A stretch of DNA of 45,175 bases, taken from positions 139,118 through 184,292 of the forward strand of contig CACLAN010000001.1 in the NCBI GenBank assembly GCA_902604905.1, given 5' to 3'. Origin of the DNA: an uncultured Alphaproteobacteria bacterium. Lineage in GTDB: Bacteria; Pseudomonadota; Alphaproteobacteria; HIMB59; GCA-002718135. The notes beneath the pieces are model-generated. The model searched no databases. It saw only the letters and a list, made by a program, of their open reading frames with translations, and was not told the origin of the DNA. The position numbers and the translations under genes were made by a program. Of this stretch, positions 42,978-45,175 are shown piece by piece (positions within the stretch are counted from its first letter, which is position 1; each line of letters starts with the position of its first letter).

Positions 42978-43046
42978 ACTAGGGGTGCTTAAATGCTGAG
43001 ATTTATACCCTTTTAACCTGATCTGGATAATGCCAGCGGAGGAAAC
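42978..43046 (+). ncRNA. TPP riboswitch (THI element) upstream of thiB
   Basis: The conserved aptamer text is present in order: AGGGGTGC, a short P3 loop, GCTGAGATTTATACCC, then ACCTGATCTGGATAATGCCAGCG and GGAGGAAAC. P2 pairs GGGT with ACCC, and P5 pairs CTGG (43023-43026) with CCAG (43033-43036). P4 pairs CCT (43017-43019) with AGG (43040-43042). That AGG is part of the GGAGG ribosome site 4 bases before the ATG, so thiamine pyrophosphate binding should hide the site and stop translation. P3 is very short and I see no convincing outer P1 helix, so this is a compact form. Confidence 0.93.
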
Positions 43047-44030
43047 ATGAAAACTATACTAATTTTTTTAACTACCTTATTTATTTCTTTCTCAATCTAT
43101 GCAGAGAAACTAACCATTTATACATACGACTCTTTTGTATCAGAATGGGGTCCTGGACCCATAATTGAAAAAATATTTGAAGAAAAAAATAATGCGGATA
43201 TAGAATTTGTTGCTGTAGACAGTGCAGCAACATTATTGAATAAAGTTATTTTAGAAGGTGATACTTCCAAAGCAGATATAGTTTTAGGTCTTGATATGAA
43301 TTTATTTGATTTAGCCGAACAATCTGAGCTTTTTACAACTCATAATATCAATGACATAAACAACTTAATTAATTTACCATTAAAATGGGAAAGTAATAAA
43401 TTTGTTCCATATAATTATGGATATTTTTCTTTTGTGTATAATGAAGCAAATTTAGCAACACCTCCAAAATCAATGGATGAGTTGATTAATTCTACTAATG
43501 CTAGAATTGTAATTCAAGACCCGAGAACCTCTACCCCTGGTTTAGGATTATTAACTTGGATGAAAGCATTATATGGAGATAAAGCTGGGGATGAATGGAA
43601 AAAATTAAATAAAAAAATTATTTCCGTTACCAAAGGATGGACAGATGCATATTATAATTTTTTTATGGCAGGAGAAGCTGACATGGTATTAAGTTATACT
43701 ACATCTCCAGCCGCACATATAATGTTTGAAGAAAGGTATGATATTCTTGCTACAACTTTTGAAGAGGGAAATTATATAACCATTGAATTTGCAGGTATTT
43801 TAAATAATTCACAAAATAAAGATTTAGCAAATAAATTTCTTAACTTTATGTTATCAAAAGAATTTCAATCAGTCATACCATCAACAAATATTATGTACCC
43901 CGTTACAAATATAAAAGATTTACCTGAGGCATTTGATAAACTAGATGTCCCTAACTTTATTCAAATGGATCCAAAAGAAATTAATAAGAATAAAGAAAAA
44001 TGGATTGATGAGTGGCTTAATGCCTCTTAA
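43047..44030 (+). CDS. thiB: Thiamine-binding periplasmic protein
   Basis: Binding protein of the thiamine/TPP ABC transporter, 327 residues. A signal peptide (1-19, ending SIYA) precedes EKLTIYTYDSFVSEWGPGPIIEKIF, close to the E. coli TbpA/ThiB opening VYTYDSFAADWGPGP. ADIVLGLDMNLFDLAEQSELF and the ligand-site text around KGWTDAYYNFFMAGEADMVLSY also match. The TPP riboswitch directly before the start confirms a thiamine role. A related compound such as a thiamine precursor cannot be excluded as the natural ligand. thiP follows 5 bases after the stop. Confidence 0.94.
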   Translation: MKTILIFLTTLFISFSIYAEKLTIYTYDSFVSEWGPGPIIEKIFEEKNNADIEFVAVDSAATLLNKVILEGDTSKADIVLGLDMNLFDLAEQSELFTTHNINDINNLINLPLKWESNKFVPYNYGYFSFVYNEANLATPPKSMDELINSTNARIVIQDPRTSTPGLGLLTWMKALYGDKAGDEWKKLNKKIISVTKGWTDAYYNFFMAGEADMVLSYTTSPAAHIMFEERYDILATTFEEGNYITIEFAGILNNSQNKDLANKFLNFMLSKEFQSVIPSTNIMYPVTNIKDLPEAFDKLDVPNFIQMDPKEINKNKEKWIDEWLNAS

Positions 44031-44035
44031 ATAAA

Positions 44036-45175
44036 TTGTATTATAAATATAATTATTCAGTATTATTTTTTTTTGGATTAATAATCCTATTGCCTTTCGT
44101 AGGTATTTTTTCAAAAATTAACTTTGATTTAGAGGTAATTTATAATTTTTTTCAAAATTCTTATACACATCGTCTAATTTATTTCTCACTCTATCAAGCT
44201 TTTCTTTCAGCACTATTAAGTTGTTTTTTAGCTATTCCATTCGCATTAGCATTAAATAGACATAAGAATTTAAAAATTATTAAATTTATAATTTCTCTTT
44301 GTGGTTTTTGCTTTGTAATACCGACAATCTTAATAGTGTTTGCAGTAATTAAACTCTTTGGAAATAATGGTTTTTATAACTCATATTTTAATTTGTACGA
44401 GAATTTATCGATAGAGACAATTTTTGGAATAAAAGCAATTTTAATTGCCCATATACTTCTAAATACACCATTTGCTACCCGATTATTTTTTCAATCCTTA
44501 AATAGTATTCCTTTAAAATATTATGAAATATCTAGCTCTCTAAACATTACTTTTTTTGGCAATCTTCTAAAATTAGAGATGCCTTATATAAGACAAAATT
44601 TTTTTACTGTGTTCTCAATAATATTCTCTCTTTGTTTTTTAAGTTTTGCAATAGTAATGGCGTTAGGTGGTGGACCTATGTATTCAACAATTGAAGTGGC
44701 AATTTATCAATATGCACTTTTTGAACTAAATTTTAATAAAGCGATTTTACTAAGTTTTTTACAAATTTTTATATGTTTATTTTTTTTAATTATTGGTTTT
44801 TACAAATTAAAAGGTTCAAATTTTTTTGAAATAGATCAAATTAATTTTATTCATCCTCATAAAGAATACAAAGCTATAAAAATTATAGATTCTTTATTAA
44901 TTGTATTTTTTTCGATCTTTCTTTTTTCTCCAATACTTTCTGTAATTTATCATTTTATAAATAATGGTATTTATTTATCTTTAATTAATGAAAAATTTTT
45001 AGAATCTTTTTTTAATTCTCTTATTATTTCAATTACCACAGGAATAATTGTTAGTATATCTGGATTTATAATTTCATCTATACTTGTAATAAATTATAAA
45101 AATATGATTTTGCAACAATCAATTTTTTTAATAAGCTCTTCAATAATAATTATTTCACCGATTATATTTAGTCTT
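44036..45175 (+). CDS. thiP: Thiamine ABC transporter permease, 5' part (cut by the right edge)
   Basis: About 380 residues of a hydrophobic permease that runs off the window; full ThiP proteins are around 530 residues with two fused permease halves. The first half has HRLIYFSLYQAFLSALLSC and LAIPFALALNRHK, then the EAA-like loop LKYYEISSSLNITFFGNLLKL and LALGGGPMYSTIEVAIYQYALF, a text typical of ThiP. The second half begins near residue 300. No ATG is in frame at the start. TTG at 44036-44038, 5 bases after the thiB stop, gives the expected first helix (YYKYNYSVLFFFGLIILLP), so I use it tentatively. The ATPase gene thiQ would be expected further right. Confidence 0.88.
   Translation, partial: MYYKYNYSVLFFFGLIILLPFVGIFSKINFDLEVIYNFFQNSYTHRLIYFSLYQAFLSALLSCFLAIPFALALNRHKNLKIIKFIISLCGFCFVIPTILIVFAVIKLFGNNGFYNSYFNLYENLSIETIFGIKAILIAHILLNTPFATRLFFQSLNSIPLKYYEISSSLNITFFGNLLKLEMPYIRQNFFTVFSIIFSLCFLSFAIVMALGGGPMYSTIEVAIYQYALFELNFNKAILLSFLQIFICLFFLIIGFYKLKGSNFFEIDQINFIHPHKEYKAIKIIDSLLIVFFSIFLFSPILSVIYHFINNGIYLSLINEKFLESFFNSLIISITTGIIVSISGFIISSILVINYKNMILQQSIFLISSSIIIISPIIFSL

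Noticed and set aside
1..45175. CRISPR array, prophage, insertion sequence or toxin-antitoxin pair
   Set aside because: No regularly spaced repeats, transposase, integrase, phage structural gene or small toxin-antitoxin frames were seen on either strand.

Overview
The window is an AT-rich, gene-dense, streamlined piece of chromosome (by eye about 30% G+C, not counted). Many genes abut or overlap by 1-14 bases. Gene order and content point to a low-GC marine alphaproteobacterium of the SAR11 / HIMB59 / AEGEAN-169 type. The evidence is the dgt-argS-SPOR-scpA block, the pcm-tolC-popZ(DUF2497)-valS block, an NDUFS4-type complex I subunit, an AapJQMP amino-acid transporter, and a GTTC-N7-GTTC SOS box. 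The exact lineage cannot be settled from this sequence alone. I see no prophage, insertion sequence, CRISPR array or rRNA.

Layout. 1-3883 (minus): scpA (cut by the window edge), a SPOR-like membrane protein, argS and dgt. 3938-5050 (plus): an ErpA/IscA-type Fe-S carrier and xthA. 5053-11683 (minus): ilvD, valS, a very small PopZ-like protein, a TolC-type outer membrane channel and a Pcm-like protein. 11809-12004: tRNA-Cys and tRNA-Asn. 12012-13731 (minus): an SOS-controlled umuDC pair. 13871-14572 (plus): alaX. 14574-18690 (minus): the aapJQMP transporter, with a hairpin terminator just after aapJ. 18847-20742 (plus): a cystathionine beta-lyase-like gene and a TauE/SafE permease.

20756-28139 (minus) is the most interesting block. 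It is a tightly packed eight-gene operon: GFA-family protein, iolC, iolB, class II aldolase (iolJ-like), mtnP, mtnA, a fused class II aldolase/short-chain dehydrogenase, and a cupin. It appears to join two routes that each turn a deoxy-sugar into dihydroxyacetone phosphate plus an aldehyde. One is the end of inositol breakdown; the other is salvage of methylthioadenosine or 5'-deoxyadenosine.

28156-32580 (minus): tRNA-Arg, the NDUFS4-like complex I subunit, an acyl-CoA dehydrogenase, a thiolase, apt and a tyrosine-phosphatase-like protein. 32629-36745 (minus): a sugar ABC transporter (binding protein plus two permeases, no ATPase) headed by a MOSC-domain gene. 36758-37957: a glutamine amidotransferase-like protein and an unknown membrane protein. 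38007-39242 (plus): a methyltransferase and a YtoQ-family protein. 39243-42770 (minus): a SulP transporter, an iron-type alcohol dehydrogenase and a GST-like protein. 42822-45175: tRNA-Pro, then a TPP riboswitch controlling thiB and thiP; thiP runs off the right edge.

Overall this looks like an oligotroph that imports amino acids, sugars and thiamine through ABC systems and recovers carbon from sulfur- and deoxy-sugar by-products. Gene functions are inferred from motifs read by eye; no database search was run.
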